Shown: positions 33,832 through 48,137, numbered from the stretch's first letter. The stretch: 64,000 nt of DNA from Palaemon carinicauda (GCF_036898095.1 NC_090766.1:34945484-35009483); one strand, 5' to 3'. Notes: generated by a model from the letters alone, not told the origin. Numbers and translations: made by a program.

Positions 33832-35520
33832 AATATTATTACTTATTACTAGCTGAGCTACAACCCTATTTGGAAGAATAGGATGCTACATGCCTAAGGG
33901 CTCGCACTGGGAAAAATAGCCCAATGAGGAAAGAAAATTAGGAAATAAACTACAAAAGAAGTAATGAACAATTAAAACAATTTTTTTTAAGAACAGTAAC
34001 ACCATTAAAACATCTTTTCATATATAAACTATAAAAAGAGACTTATGTCAGCCTGTTCATCATAAAAACATTTGCTGCAAATTTGAACTGTTCAAGTTCC
34101 ACTGGTTCAACTACCAGATTAGGAAGATCATTCCAGAAATTTGTCCCTGCTGGAATAAAACATTTAGATTACTGTGCAATATTGAGCTTTACGATGGATA
34201 CGGCATAACTATTAGAATAAACTGCATTCCTAGTATTACGAAAAGGATGGTTCTGAATGTAAAGGACGACCAGAATTATGAAAATCTTGTGTACCATGCT
34301 TAACAAACTAATTGAACGATGCTACCAGAGATTAAAATCTATATCAAGCAATAAGAAATTTCATAGGCTGTAAGTTCCTGTCCAACAAATTAAGATGAAA
34401 TTCGGCAGCTGAAGACCAGACAGGAATACAATACTTGAAAAACTGTAGAATGAAAGAATTAAAACACTTCTTCAGAATAGATTGATCACCGAAAATCTTA
34501 AAAAACTTTCTCAATGAGTCATTTTTTGTGTAATTGAAGAAGACACAGACCCAATGTGTTTCTCAAAAGTTAATTTGCTGTCGAAATATTATCAATACTG
34601 ATATTCGGGTTTAAGGAGCCACTATCCTTGACCTATTTACGATCATACTTTGAGTTTTGTTAGGATTCAACTTTATACCCAACAATTTGCACCATGCACC
34701 AATTTTAGCTAGAGCTGTATTAAGGTTTCAGCATCCCCAGATCTACATTCAGGAGATGGAATTGTTGCAAAGAGAGTATCATCATCTGCATATTTATTGA
34801 GCTTGTTTACTAGGCCAAACTACATATCATGTGTATATAGTAATGGGCCAAGAACACTACCCTCAGGAACAACAGGTAGTACATTCCTATATTGACTATG
34901 GTATCCATCAACAACAACTTTATGTGACCAATTACTGAAAAGTTCAATAATTATGATAAAAAAGACCCACCCAACCCTAACGTTTTGAATTTGAAAGCAA
35001 GGGCATCATGATTAATATGGTCAAATGGAGTGCTAAAATGAAGGCTAATTATTTGAACTTCTGACCACAATCAAGGGATTTCTGTATAGCATTGGAGATG
35101 GTACAGAGGGTATCCCATGCTCCAAGGCTTTTACAAAAGCAAAATATCAAACTAGAGAACTCGTGGTTACGTTCAGCATACCCATTTAGATGTTATGACA
35201 AAAGAGCTTCAAAATCTTTAGATAATATGGGAATTACTGAAATTATGCAGTAATCAGTGTGACTTTAGCTACGTCAAACGCTTTTCGCTTACTTGCAGAA
35301 AGTAACAAATAATTCAGAAGCAAGTAATGTGCAGTCTTTATAAAAAAACAAAGAAAAGATATCATTTTGGTCTACACCTCCCTGAACATTAAGGACCATC
35401 ATTTGAGCTTTAATTTCACGAGATCGAAAAGCTAAATTAGTTGGTTTAGCCTCAGGAAAACAGGAATGATAAGGATCAAGTTTCTCATTACTCTGCTGAC
35501 GGTTTTTACTGTGTGGTTAA
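33832..35520 (-). pseudogene. LINE-1 reverse transcriptase relic, U4
   Basis: Same relic as in U3, with the stretch around 34950-34975 retained and about 60 bp near 35283 deleted (the sequence jumps from CAAACGCTTTT to CGCTTACTTGC). YADDD motif near 34784-34797. Confidence 0.85.
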
Positions 35521-35677
35521 AATAGTGGTTTTTAATAGAAATCATTCCCTTTATCGTGTATATTTATTTTAGATAATTTAGTTTGTTCGGTGCTGATGCT
35601 TTCAAATTTTCTCTATCTATGTATATATATATTATAGTTTTTTTTGTGGACAAAGGTGGCATCGAAAAGATAATCAA

Positions 35678-35828
35678 GTAACCAGAAAAGTACTAAAGGT
35701 TTTCATTTTTGGAAAGGTTAAGATGATCAAGAAGTAGCCAGTAAAGTACTAAAGGTTTTCATTTTTAGAAAGTTAAAGATGATAAGAAGTAGCCAGTAAA
35801 GTACTAAAGGTTTTCATTTTTAGAAAAT
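35678..35828. repeat. 55-56 bp tandem repeat, three copies, U4
   Basis: Same three-copy arrangement as in U1 and U3. Confidence 0.9.
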
Positions 35829-36575
35829 TTTTCTTTAGAGAATTTTGTTATTTCACCTGAATAGAAGATCCACCAATAGATTCGTTTTACTTTTTACAAT
35901 AGTTTTGAAACAAATATATTCAGTACATTAAATAAAAAAAGAACTTATTATATATAATTAAAGGGGATAAAGATAGTATATTAATGATGCGGCAATACTG
36001 ATTTAATTATAAAGTAATGATGGACAAGTTATAAAGGAAACATTACACCGAAAGGGTCTTAGATACGAAAGAAAAATTAATGAGAGAAAAATACAATACA
36101 AATATCACAATTTTTTTCTGTGATATTTTTACTCTTTGGAATATTCAAGAACACTTGTAAAATAATAATAATTCATAATCAGGAAAAGAATCCAACAGTA
36201 ATTATGCTTTAGAAAAAAAGGTAGAAATATACTATAATTAAAGGAAACATTCTGCCATCTATTTTGAAAGTATGATTGATTAATTGATTGATTGATCATG
36301 AATTATCTGGCATCCTGATTGAAAGTATGAATAGTTAATTTTGTTTATGATATATTCTTTACATAAAATTAAAAAGTGAATTTCATGCCAGTGTTAACTT
36401 AATTTTGATATGCAAACAATGTCCCCCAAAAAATGTTTCCTTTAAAAGAAAAAGGTCATGTTATTAATAAGTCAGTAGTAAAGTAGGACCGGAATAGTAG
36501 AAATGTTTGCTCATTTAAACTGAACTGATTCTTAATCAGAAATTAGAATCAGCAGAAACTGCAGTGAAGCAATGA

Positions 36576-36581
36576 TTTATT
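36576..36581 (-). promoter_or_regulatory. Putative polyadenylation signal AATAAA, U5
   Basis: 80 bases beyond the stop at 36661-36663. The same strand also reads ATTAAAACATG nearby, a change private to U5. Confidence 0.55.
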
Positions 36582-36660
36582 GACTGTGTCATTAAAACAT
36601 GCATTTGGAAACAGTTGAAGTTGTGCCGATGATATTTCCTGCAGTCGAACCTGGGGTAGT

Positions 36661-39600
36661 TTAAGTGGCACTGGTAGATATAGTTGTACCTGTGGTAGTA
36701 GCAGTGGTAGTTTCAGTAGTAGTAGCAGTGGTAGTTGCTGTAGTAGTAGCAGTGGTAGTTCCAGTAGTAGTAGCGGTGGTAGTTCCTGTTGTTGTACCAG
36801 TGGTAGTAGCAGTTGTAGTTCCTGTAGTTGTACCAGTGGTTGTACCAGTAGTAGTTCCTGTAGTAGTACCAGTGGTATTAGCAGTGGTAGTTCCTGTAGT
36901 AGTACCAGTTGTAGTACCAGTTGTAGTAGCAGTGGTAGTTCCTGTAGTAGTACCAGTGGTAGTTCCTGTAGTAGTACCTGTAGTAGTACCAGTGGTAGTT
37001 CCCGTAGTTGTACCAGTGGTAGTAGCAGTTGTAGTTCCTGTAGTTGTACCAGTAGTAGTAGCAGTGGTAGTTCCTGTAGTTGTACCAGTAGTAGTTCCTG
37101 TAGTAGTACCAGTGGTAGTAGCAGTGGTTGTTCCTGTAGTAGTACCAGTGGTAGTTCCTGTAGTAGTACCTGTGGTAGTTCCTGTAGTTGTACCAGTGGT
37201 AGTTCCAGTAGTTGTACCAGTGGTAGTTCCTGTAGTTGTACCAGTGGTAGTTCCCATAGTTGTACCAGTGGTAGTAGCAGTTGTAGTTCCTGTAGTTGTA
37301 CCAGTAGTAGTAGCAGTGGTAGTTCCTGTAGTTGTACCAGTAGTAGTTCCTGTAGTAGTACCAGTGGTAGTAGCAGTGGTTGTTCCTGTAGTAGTACCAG
37401 TGGTAGTTCCTGTAGTAGTACCTGTGGTAGTTCCTGTAGTTGTACCAGTGGTAGTTCCAGTAGTTGTACCAGTGGTAGTTCCTGTAGTAGTACCAGTGGT
37501 AGTTCCCGTAGTTGTACCAGTGGTATTAGCAGTTGTAGTTCCTGTAGTTGTACCAGTAGTAGTAGCAGTGGTAGTTCCTGTAGTTGTACCAGTAGTAGTT
37601 CCTGTAGTAGTACCAGTGGTAGTAGCAGTGGTTGTTCCTGTAGTAGTACCAGTGGTAGTTCCTGTAGTAGTACCTGTGGTAGTTCCTGTAGTTGTACCAG
37701 TGGTAGTTCCTGTAGTTGTACCAGTAGTAGTTCCTGTAGTTGTACCAGTGGTAGTAGCAGTGGTAGTTCCTGTAGTAGTACCAGTGGTAGTTCCTGTAGT
37801 AGTACCTGTGGTAGTTCCTGTAGTCGTACCAGTGGTAGTTCCAGTAGTTGTACCAGTGGTAGTAGCAGTTGTAGTTCCTGTAGTTGTAACAGTGGTAGTA
37901 GCAGTGGTAGTTCCTGTAGTAGTACCAGTGGTAGTAGCAGTGGTAGTTCCTGTAGTAGTACCAGTGGTAGTAGCAGTGGTAGTTCCTGTAGTTGTACCAG
38001 TGGTAGTAGCAGTGATAGTTCCTGTAGTAGTAGCAGTGGTAGTTCCTGTAGTAGTACCCGTGGTAGTTCCTGTAGTTGTACCAGTGGTAGTAGCTGTGGT
38101 AGTTCCTGTAGTAGTACCAGTAGTAGTACCAGTGGTAGTTCCTGTAGTTGTACCAGTGGTAGTAGCAGTGGTAGTTCCTGTAGTAGTACCAGTGGTAGTT
38201 CCTGTAGTAGTACCTGTGGTAGTACCAGTGGTAGTTCCTGTAGTAGTACCAGTGGTAGTAGCAGTGGTAGTTCCTGTAGTAGTACCAGTGGTAGTTCCTG
38301 TAGTTGTACCAGTGGTAGTAGCAGTGGTAGTTCCTGTAGTAGTACCAGTGGTAGTTCCTGTAGTAGTACCAGTGGTAGTAGCAGTGGTAGTTCCTGTAGT
38401 AGTACCAGTGGTAGTTCCTGTAGTAGTACCTGTGGTAGTTCCTGTAGTAGTACCAGTGGTAGTTCCTGTAGTAGTACCTGTGGTGGTTCCTGTAGTAGTA
38501 CCAGTGGTAGTAGCAGTGGTAGTTCCTGTAGTAGTACCAGTGGTAGTTTCTGTAGTTGTACCAGTGGTAGTAGCAGTGGTAGTTCCTGTAGTAGTACCAG
38601 TGGTAGTAGCAGTGGTAGTTCCTGTGGTAGTACCAGTGGTAGTAGCAGTGGTAGTTCCTGTAGAAGTCCCAGTGGTAGTAGCAGTGGTAGTTCCTGTAGT
38701 TGTACCAGTGGTTGTACCAGTAGTAGTACCAGTGGTAGTAGCAGTGGTAGTTCCTGTAGTTGTACCAGTGGTAGTAGCAGTGGTAGTTCCTGTAGTAGTA
38801 CCAGTGGTAGTTCCTGTAGTAGTACCTGTGGTAGTTCCTTTAGTAGTACCAGTGGTAGTTCCTGTAGTTGTACCAGTAGTAGTAGCGGTGGTAGTTCCTG
38901 TAGTTGTACCAGTAGTAGTTCCTGTAGTAGTACCAGTGGTAGTAGCAGTGGTAGTTCCTGTAGTTGTACCAGTGGTAGTAGCAGTGGTAGTTCCTGTAGT
39001 AGTACCAGTGGTAGTTCCTGTAGTAGTACCAATGGTAGTTCCTGTAGTAGTACCTGTGGTAGTTCCTGTAGTCGTACCAGTGGTAGTTCCCGTAGTTGTA
39101 CCAGTGGTAGTAGCAGTTGTAGTTCCTGTAGTTGTACCAGTGGTAGTAGCAGTGGTAGTTCCTGTAGTAGTACCAGTGGTAGTAGCAGTGGTAGTTCCTG
39201 TAGTAGTACCAGTGGTCGTTGCAGTGGTAGTTCCTGTAGTTGTACCAGTGGTAGTAGCAGTGGTAGTTCCTGTAGTTGTACCAGTGGTAGTTCCCGTAGT
39301 TGTACCAGTGGTAGTAGCAGTTGTAGTTCCTGTAGTTGTACCAGTGGTAGTAGCAGTGGTAGTTCCTGTAGTAGTACCAGTGGTAGTAGCAGTGGTAGTT
39401 CCTGTAGTAGTACCAGTGGTCGTAGCAGTGGTAGTTCCTGTAGTTGTACCAGTGGTAGTAGCAGTGGTAGTTCCAGTAGTAGTACCAGTGGTAGTTCCTG
39501 TAGTAGTACCTGTGGTAGTTCCCGTAGTTGTACCAGTGGTAGTAGCAGTTGTAGTTCCTGTAGTTGTACCAGTGGTAGTAGCAGTGGTAGTTCCTGTAGT

Positions 39601-41738
39601 TGTACCAGTGGTAGTAGCAGTGGTAGTTCCTGTAGTAGTACCAGTGGTAGTAGCAGTGGTAGTTCCTGTAGTAGTACCAGTTGTAGTAGCAGTAGTAGTT
39701 CCTGTAGTTGTACCAGTGGTTGTACCAGTAGTAGTTCCTGTAGTAGTAGCAGTGGTAGTAGCAGTGGTAGTTCCTGTCGTTGTACCAGTGGTAGTAGCAG
39801 TGGTAGTTCCTTTAGTAGTACCAGTGGTACTTCCTGTAGTAGTAGCAGTGGTAGTAGCAGTGGTAGTTCCTGTGGTAGTACCAGTGGTAGTAGCAGTGGT
39901 AGTTCCTGTAGAAGTACCAGTGGTTGTAGCAGTGGTAGTTCCTGTAGTTGTACCAGTGGTTGTACCAGTAGTAGTTCCTGTAGTAGTACCAGTGGTACTA
40001 GCAGTGGTAGTTCCTGTAGTTGTACCAGTGGTAGTAGCAGTGGTAGTTCCTGTAGTAGTACCAGTGGTAGTTCCTGTAGTAGTACCCGTGGTAGTTCCTG
40101 TAGTCGTACCAGTGGTAGTTCCCGTAGTGGTACCAAAGGTACCAGTGGTAGTAGCAGTTGTAGTTCCTGTAGTTGTACCAGTAGTAGTAGCAGTGGTAGT
40201 TCCTGTAGTTGTACCAGTAGTAGTTCCTGTTGTAGTACCAGTGGTAGTAGCAGTGGTAGTTTCTGTAGTTGTACCAGTGGTAGTAGCAGTGGTAGTTCCT
40301 GTAGTAGTACCAGTGGTTGTACCAGTAGTAGTTCCTGTAGTAGTACCAGTGGTAGTAGCAGTGGTAGTTCCTGTAGTTGTACCAGTGGTAGTAGCAGTGG
40401 TAGTTCCTGTAGTTGTACCAGTGGTAGTAGCAGTGGTAGTTCCTGTAGTTGTACCAGTGGTAGTAGCAGTGGTAGTTCCTGTAGTCGTACCTGTGGTAGT
40501 TCCTGTAGTAGTACCTGTGGTAGTTCCTGTAGTCGTACCAGTGGTAGTTCCCGTAGTTGTAACAGTGGTAGTAGCAGTTGTAGTTCCTGTAGTTGTACCA
40601 GTGGTAGTAGCAGTGGTAGTTCCTGTAGTTTTACCAGTGGTAGTAGCAGTGGTAGTTCCTGTAGTTGTACCAGAGGTAGTAGCAGTGGTAGTTCCTGTAG
40701 TTGTACCAGTGGTAGTAGCAGTGGTAGTTCCTGTAGTCGTACCTGTGGTAGTTCCTGTAGTAGTACCTGTGGTAGTTCCTGTAGTCGTACCAGTGGTAGT
40801 TCCCGTAGTTGTACCAGTGGTAGTAGCAGTTGTAGTTCCTGTAGTTGTACCAGTGGTAGTAGCAGTGGTAGTTCCTGTAGTAGTACCAGTGGTAGTAGCA
40901 GTGGTAGTTCCTGTAGTAGTACCAGTGGTAGTAGCAGTGGTAGTTCCTGTAGTAGTACCAGTGGTAGTTCCCGTAGTTGTACCAGTGGTAGTTCCCGTAG
41001 TTGTACCAGTGGTAATAGCAGTTGTAGTTGCTGTAGTTTTACCAGTGGTAGTAGCAGTGGTAGTTCCTGTAGTAGTTCCAGTGGTAGTAGCAGTGGTAGT
41101 TGCTGTAGTAGTACCAGTGGTTGTACCAGTAGTAGTTCCTGTAGTAGTACCAGTGGTAGTAGCAGTGGTAGTTTCTGTAGTTGTACCAGTGGTAGTACCT
41201 GTAGTTGTATCAGTGGTAGTAGCAGTGGTAGTTCCTGTAGTTGTACCAGTGGTAGTAGCAGTGGTAGTTCCTGTAGTTGTACCAGTGGTAGTAGCAGTGG
41301 TAGTTCCTGTAGTTGTACCAGTGGTAGTAGCAGTGGTAGTTCCTGTAGTTGTACCAGTGGTAGTAGCAGTGGTAGTTCCTGTAGTTGTACCAGTGGTAGT
41401 AGCAGTGGTAGTTCCTGTAGTAGTACCAGTGGTAGTAGCAATGGTAGTTCCTGTAGTTGTACCAGTGGTAGTTCCTGTAGTTGTATCAGTGGTAGTAGCA
41501 GTGGTAGTTCCTGTAGTAGTACCAGTAGTAGTAGCAGTGGTAGTTCCTGTAGTAGTTCCTGTTGTAGTAGCAGTAGTAGTTCCAGTAGTAGTACCAGTGG
41601 TAGTTCCTGTAGTAGTACCAGTGGTAGTAGCAGTTGTAGTTCCTGTAGTAGTCCCAGTGGTAGTTCCTGTAGTACTTCCTGTAGTAGTAGCAGTAGTAGT
41701 TCCAGTAGTAGTACCAGTGGTAGTATCTGTCGTTGATC
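36661..41738 (-). CDS. Threonine-rich mucin-like terminal exon, copy 5 (~1,692 residues)
   Basis: In phase for 5.08 kb from S-T-T-D after the putative acceptor to ISTSAT and TAA at 36661-36663. It differs from copy 3 by a few in-frame gains and losses of 12-bp multiples and by scattered single-base changes, mostly at third codon positions. Occasional replacements such as Ile, Asn or Val for Thr/Ala/Gly occur (for example AAC for ACC on the plus strand near 37888). Confidence 0.7.
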
Positions 41739-43230
41739 CTTGTAATTAAAAAGAATATATTGAATAAATAAATATTAAAGCTATAATCATTTACATCTTT
41801 TATTAATTTTTTTTATTTATTCATTTTACTTGATGGTGGATTTTTTTTCTCAATTTTCAAGATAATAATTTTTTTAAAGATATTTTTTAGATGAGTAAGG
41901 TTATATCTAAAAATGTATTCACTACGTGTATGTTCTAACTCTCATTAAAAATTATTTTTTTCTTAATTTTCAAGGATATTGATTTTTTAAAAAATAATTC
42001 ATAGATGGTTAAGGTTAACTCTAGGAATGTATGTCCTAAGTTGATGTTCTAACTCATTAAAATTATTACAGTAATATAAAGTTTCTGTTTTCAATTTTGG
42101 GAGAAAACAAATATATATTTGTCATATCACAAATTTCTAAATGGTAACATATATGAACAAGGCTATAAACATTAATGTTCATCACACTAAGAAAAAGTGA
42201 ATATAATTGATTACGAGACATAAATCGTATTCAGTGTTGTTGAGGAATAAAACAGTTGATAAATCACATCTAAAATCTTATCTGGAGCAAATCCAGTAAG
42301 AGATAATCCAACTAAAATTGATGGAGAAATGAATCATTTACTAATGATTGGATTACAAAATAAGGCAGATAAGTCAATTTGAAATACAATAAGAAACATT
42401 GTATTCCTGACGCATTCACCTCAGCTTAGACGTATAATAATGTGGTCTGTGTTGCTCTGGTGTTTTTTAGCATTAGTGGTAGTAATGTACATGTTACAAT
42501 AATAGTGCATGTTACAAGATTTAGTACATGCTACAAGAGTTAGTACATACTACAAGAGGCAGTACATGCTACAAGAGGTAGTTCGTGCGATGTTTGCAAG
42601 TTTCTATTTTCATCCCTGATATTTTTAGTGTTAGTCATCATAGTTGTGACTGGGGTAATTTTTAGTAGTCGTTGAAGCATTGTTGACATAGTTCATACAA
42701 TGTTACCAGAGGTAATGACTGGTTTTATCCAGCGTCGAATTTAATATAGTTCCATTGGTGTAACCTACCATAGGGTTGGTAATTTTTTTATAATTGTTCC
42801 GATGCTTGTTCCAGTTCTTGTAATTGTGTAGTTCTTTTTGGATTTGATTGCCAAGGAGAATTGAAAACCAAATCTAGCTTTTATTCACGAATTTTTTAAA
42901 AGAATTTTCAATTTCAAGAGGGAAAAGGTAAAACTTTTCTCATAAAATGATCAGTTCTAAGAAAAAGTGTCTAATACAATGATAAACTTTGCAGCAATTC
43001 CAAAACTTATAAGATATCTGTGACGGCAAATGGAAAAAAATCAGAATAAAACTTCTAATTACTCGGTCTCAATGGCTTATCATAAGTATTCATAAGTTCA
43101 AACTTACAGCAAATGTTATGTTGAACAGGATGACATAAGTCTTTATATAGTATATATATGAAATTGATGTTTTGATGTTAATATTTTCAAAATATTTTAT
43201 CAATTGTTAACTATTTCTCATATCGTTTAT
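41739..43230. other. Region upstream of mucin-like exon 5 (intron or promoter)
   Basis: Nearly identical to 20529-22020. No exon recognised. Confidence 0.5.
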
Positions 43231-43343
43231 TTATTTCCTTATTTCCTTTTGTTACTGGGTTATTTTTCCCTGATGGAGCCCCTGGTCTTATAGCATCCTT
43301 CTTTTCCAGCTAAGGTTGTTGCTTATAGAGTAATAACAATAAT
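43231..43343 (+). mobile_element. LINE-1 3' end fragment, plus strand, U5
   Basis: As in U3, including the interrupted tail AATAACAATAA. Confidence 0.8.
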
Positions 43344-44473
43344 TTGGTAAGTGGTATGTGTATTTCGTAGGGCGTAACCCCAACACTCATAAGGAATTTT
43401 GTATTTCAACTTTCTGAACTTCAGTGTGCAAAAATTGAAAAGTTCATACTCAGTAAAGTGTATGTTAGAATAGGAAATGAAGTGAGTGAGTGGTTTCCAG
43501 TGAGTGGGGCTGAGACAAGGATGTGTGATGACGCCATGGTTTTTCAATTTGTTTGTTGATAGAGTTGTAGGAGAGATGAATGCTCGATTGGTTGATCGAG
43601 GGTTGAAACTGATAGAAGAGAATAATCATGAGTGGGAGGTGAATCAGTTCTTGATTGCGTATGATACTGTATTGGTTGGAGACTTGGAGGAGAAGCTGGT
43701 CCAATTAGTGATTGTGTTTAGAAGGGTGTGTGAGAGACGGAAGATGAGAGTTAATGTGGGTAAGAGTAAGTTTATGAGATGCACAAGAAGGGAGGGTGGT
43801 GCTAGATTGAATGTCATGTTAAATAGAGAGTTACTTGAGGAAGTAGATCATTTTAATTACTTAGCGTCTGTTGTTGCTGAAAATGGTGGAGTGGGAGCAG
43901 ATGTAGATGAGAGAGTGAATGAAGGATGTAAAGTGATGGGGGCCAGTGAAAGGAATGGCAAAGAATAGAAGGCTAAAATGAATGTAAAGAAAATTTGTAT
44001 GAGAGAGTAATTGTAACAACTCTGATCTATGGATCGTAGTGTGGTAGATGAAAGTAACAACTCTGATCTATGGATCGTACTGGTGACGGGTGAAAGTGAC
44101 GAAGAGACAGAAATTGAAAGTGTTCAAGATGAAGTGTCTAAGGAGTATGGCTGGTGTATCTCGATTTGAGTTAAGAACGCACTAGCGAGCATGAGAACAA
44201 GTGCAAGGAAGGAATTAGCAGCTAGAAGGGGTATGAATATGTTGAGGTGGTTTGGCCACGTAGAGAGAATGGAAATAGGCATCTGCTGAAGAAGGCGATG
44301 AATGCATGTGTTGATAGGAGAAGTACAAGAGGAAGGCAGTACCAACCAAACTCGGTTGAACTCCTCGTCAGGCAGGGAAGAACAAAGAGAATAAAAATCC
44401 CCTTATATTATCATTTATGACGGCTACCCCAAAAATTGGTGGAAGTGCCATGGTAGGTAGATAGATAGATATC
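43344..44473 (+). pseudogene. LINE-2 reverse transcriptase relic, U5
   Basis: Open block 43504-43968, the same as in U3 except Met for Arg in VCERRKMRVNVGK. Catalytic FADD again reads IAYD. A short direct repeat around GATCTATGGATCGTA at about 44025-44080 is shared with U3. Confidence 0.85.
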
Positions 44474-44562
44474 TCTCAGTGACCAATCTACAAATTGCTG
44501 TTGTATGTATTATATATAAGATATACATAATTTATGTGTATTATTAAAATATAGATAATATA

Positions 44563-44565
<3 letters not shown>

Positions 44566-44637
<72 letters not shown>
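44566..44637. repeat. (AT)n microsatellite, U5
   Basis: About 36 AT dinucleotides, longer than in U3 although the surrounding sequence is almost identical. Confidence 0.97.
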
Positions 44638-44641
<4 letters not shown>

Positions 44642-44741
44642 TATATATAATGCGTTTATATGTATAATTTCTTTATTGATTTAATACTTTCTTTTTCTTA
44701 TAGTAATGATCATGTGTTAACCGTATATAAAATCTTTCAAA

Positions 44742-44744
<3 letters not shown>

Positions 44745-44788
<44 letters not shown>

Positions 44789-45430
44789 ATGCTAAGCTAA
44801 AACCCTAGTTGGAAAAGCACGATGCTATAAGCGTAGGGGCCCCAACAGGAAAATAGCCCAGTGACGAAAGGAAATAAGGAAAAATAAAATATTTTAAGAA
44901 TAGTAACAATATTAAGATAAATATTTCCTATTTAAACTATAAAAACTTCAACAAAACAAGAGGAAAAGAAACGAGATAGAAAAGTGTGCCCGAGTGTACC
45001 CTCAAGCAAGAGAATTCTAACCCAAGGCAGTGTAAGACCCTGGTACAGAGGTTATGGCACTACCCAAGAATAGAGAACAATGGTTCGATTTTGGAGTGTC
45101 CTTCTCCTAGAAGAGCTGCTTACCATAGCTAAAGAGTGTCTTCTACCCTTACCAAGAGGAAAGTAGCTACTGAACAATTACAGTGCAGTAGTTAACCCCT
45201 TGGGTGAAGAAAAATCGTTTGGTAACCATAGTGTTGTCAGGTGTATGAGGACAGAGGAGAATCTGTAAAGAATAGGCCAGACTATTCGGTGTCTGTGTAG
45301 GCAAAGGGAAAGAACCGTAACCAGAGAGAATGGTCCTATGTAGTACGGTGTGGCCAGTCAAAGAACCCCATAACTCACTAGCGGTAGTATCCCAACGGGC
45401 GGCTGGTGCCCAGGCCAACCTACTACCTCC
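44745..45430 (-). mobile_element. LINE-1 3' end insertion with (TAA)n tail, U5
   Basis: Flanked by AAGTT at 44740-44744 and 45431-45435. ATT run of about 42 bp. Minus-strand open frame at 45167-45418 as in U3. Confidence 0.85.
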
Positions 45431-45435
45431 AAGTT

Positions 45436-46121
45436 ACCTATAAAATACATTTATAAATTTCTAGATGCTAATCCCATATTAAAGAATTAGCCTCTATTAA
45501 GGATATTAGATTTACATCAATATCTTCATCCATGTTTATACGTGAAAAAAATAACCAGACGTCCAGTCCAAGTACTAGGAATCAGGTCCAACAATTATTA
45601 GCTGGTGGGAAATGTGACGTCAATGGGGCATATGTTTTATATTAAACCGGTTCATGGAAAAAGAATAGGGTTTTGGAAGCGAGGATACTTCTCTAATGAC
45701 GTCATCACTGTTTGGGAGTGCTGGACCAGTTTTTACTAGATCTTGGTCCAGTCAGGAAGATAGCCTTTGGTTACAGTTGATGCTCGTGAATAGTGTGTGC
45801 TTTTGTGGCACCGGCAATAGAGAGTGAGATGTCGTACACGTAATGCAAGGCTGAACAAGGGTTGAGAGTGCCTCAGATAAAACCGTAAAGATGTAAATGA
45901 ATCCATTCTACCTATCAGTCGACTACTTCGTCAGGCAGCTACTGTGAAAGGGACCGTAGTATCTCAAGGTGTTTTCATGTTGCAAAGTATTCACTCAATA
46001 ATTAGATTCCTGTTAAATGCTGATATATAAACAATGCAACTAATATATTTTGCTCTTTTTATCAAGATGAGGACCATATTAAAAAATGATAATTGGTGTA
46101 AAATTGCACTGCATTTGCAAC
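45436..46121. other. Conserved segment with paired TGACGTCA sites, U5
   Basis: Palindromes at 45615-45622 and 45697-45704. No gene seen. Confidence 0.5.
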
Positions 46122-47830
46122 AATATTATTACTTATTACTAGCTGAGCTACAACCCTATTTGGAAGAATAGGATGCTACATGCCTAAGGGCTCGTACTGG
46201 GAAAAATAGCCCAATGAGGAAAGAAAATTAGGAAATAAACTACAAAAGAAGTAATGAACAATTAAAACAATTTTTTTTAAGAACAGTAACACCATTAAAA
46301 CATCTTTTCATATATAAACTATAAAAAGAGACTTATGTCAGCCTGTTCATCATAAAAACATTTGCTGCAAATTTGAACTGTTCAAGTTCCACTGGTTCAA
46401 CTACCAGATTAGGAAGATCATTCCAGAAATTTGTCCCTGCTGGAATAAAACATTTAGATTACTGTGCAATATTGAGCTTTACGATGGATACGGCATAACT
46501 ATTAGAATAAACTGCATTCCTAGTATTACGAAAAGGATGGTTCTGAATGTAAAGGACGACCAGAATTATGAAAATCTTGTGTACCATGCTTAACAAACTA
46601 ATTGAACGATGCTACCAGAGATTAAAATCTATATCAAGCAATAAGAAATTTCATAGGCTGTAAGTTCCTGTCCAACAAATTAAGATGAAATTCGGCAGCT
46701 GAAGACCAGACAGGAATACAATACTTGAAAAACTGTAGAATGAAAGAATTAAAACACTTCTTCAGAATAGATTGATCACCGAAAATCTTAAAAAACTTTC
46801 TCAATGAGTCATTTTTTGTGTAATTGAAGAAGACACAGACCCAATGTGTTTCTCAAAAGTTAATTTGCTGTCGAAATATTATCAATACTGATATTCGGGT
46901 TTAAGGAGCCACTATCCTTGACCTATTTACGATCATACTTTGAGTTTTGTTAGGATTCAACTTTATACCCAACAATTTGCACCATGCACCAATTTTAGCT
47001 AGAGCTGTATTAAGGTTTCAGCATCCCCAGATCTACATTCAGGAGATGGAATTGTTGCAAAGAGAGTATCATCATCTGCATATTTATTGAGCTTGTTTAC
47101 TAGGCCAAACTACATATCCTGTGTATATAGTAATGGGCCAAGAACACTACCCTCAGGAACAACAGGTAGTACATTCCTATATTGACTATGGTATCCATCA
47201 ACAACAACTCTATGTGACCAATTACTGAAAAGTTCAATAATTTTGAATTTGAAAGCAAGGGCATCATGATTAACATGGTCAAATGGAGTGCTAAAATGAA
47301 GGCTAATTATTTGAACTTCTGACCACAATCAAAGGATTTCTGTATAGCATTGGAGATGGTACAGAGGGTATCCCATGCTCCAAGGCTTTTACAAAAGCAA
47401 AATATCAAACTAGAGAACTCGTGGTTACGTTCAGCATACCCATTTAGATGTTATGACAAAAGAGCTTCAAAATCTTTAGATAATATGGGAATTACTGAAA
47501 TTATGCAGTAATCAGTGTGACTTTAGCTACGTCAAACGCTTTTACGTAATGGAGTAACATTACCAATTCTCCATGAAGTGCCCAAAGAACCCCTTTTCGC
47601 TTACTTGCGGAAAGTAACAAATAATTCAGAAGCAAGTAATGTGCAGTCTTTATAAAAAAACAAAGAAAAAATATCATTTTGGTCTACACCTCCCTGAACA
47701 TTAAGGACCATCATGAGAGCTTTAATTTCACGAGATCGAAAAGCTAAATTAGTTGGTTTAGCCTCAGGAAAACAGGAATGAGAAGGATCAAGTTTCTCAT
47801 TACTCTGCTGACGCTTTTTACTGTGTGGTT
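46122..47830 (-). pseudogene. LINE-1 reverse transcriptase relic, U5
   Basis: As in U3, with the same loss next to the palm block; open block 47110-47328. Confidence 0.85.
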
Positions 47831-47985
47831 AAAATAGTGGTTTTTAATAGAAATCATTCCCTTTATCGTGTATATTTATTTTAGATAATTTAGTTTGTTC
47901 GGTGCTGATGCTTTCAAATTTTCTCTATCTCTGTATATATATTATAGTTTTTTTTTGTGGACAAAGGTGGCATCGAAAAGATAAT

Positions 47986-48137
47986 CAAGTAACCAGAAAA
48001 GTACTAAAGGTTTTCATTTTTGGAAAGGTTAAGATGATCAAGAAGTAGCCAGTAAAGTACTAAAGGTTTTCATTTTTAGAAAGTTAAAGATGATAAGAAG
48101 TAGCCAGTAAAGTACTAAAGGTTTTCATTTTTAGAAA
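47986..48137. repeat. 55-56 bp tandem repeat, three copies, U5
   Basis: Same arrangement as in U3. Confidence 0.9.

Larger units (their letters stand above)
27187..36108. repeat. Tandem megarepeat unit U4 (short type)
   Basis: About 8.9 kb, the shortest gap-free unit: the shortest mucin exon and no extra LINE-1 insertion. Pairs with U6 in these features. Confidence 0.88.
35521..36660. other. Intergenic stretch and 3' flank of mucin-like exon 5
   Basis: AT-rich; three-copy 55-bp repeat and putative 3' UTR. No gene seen. Confidence 0.65.
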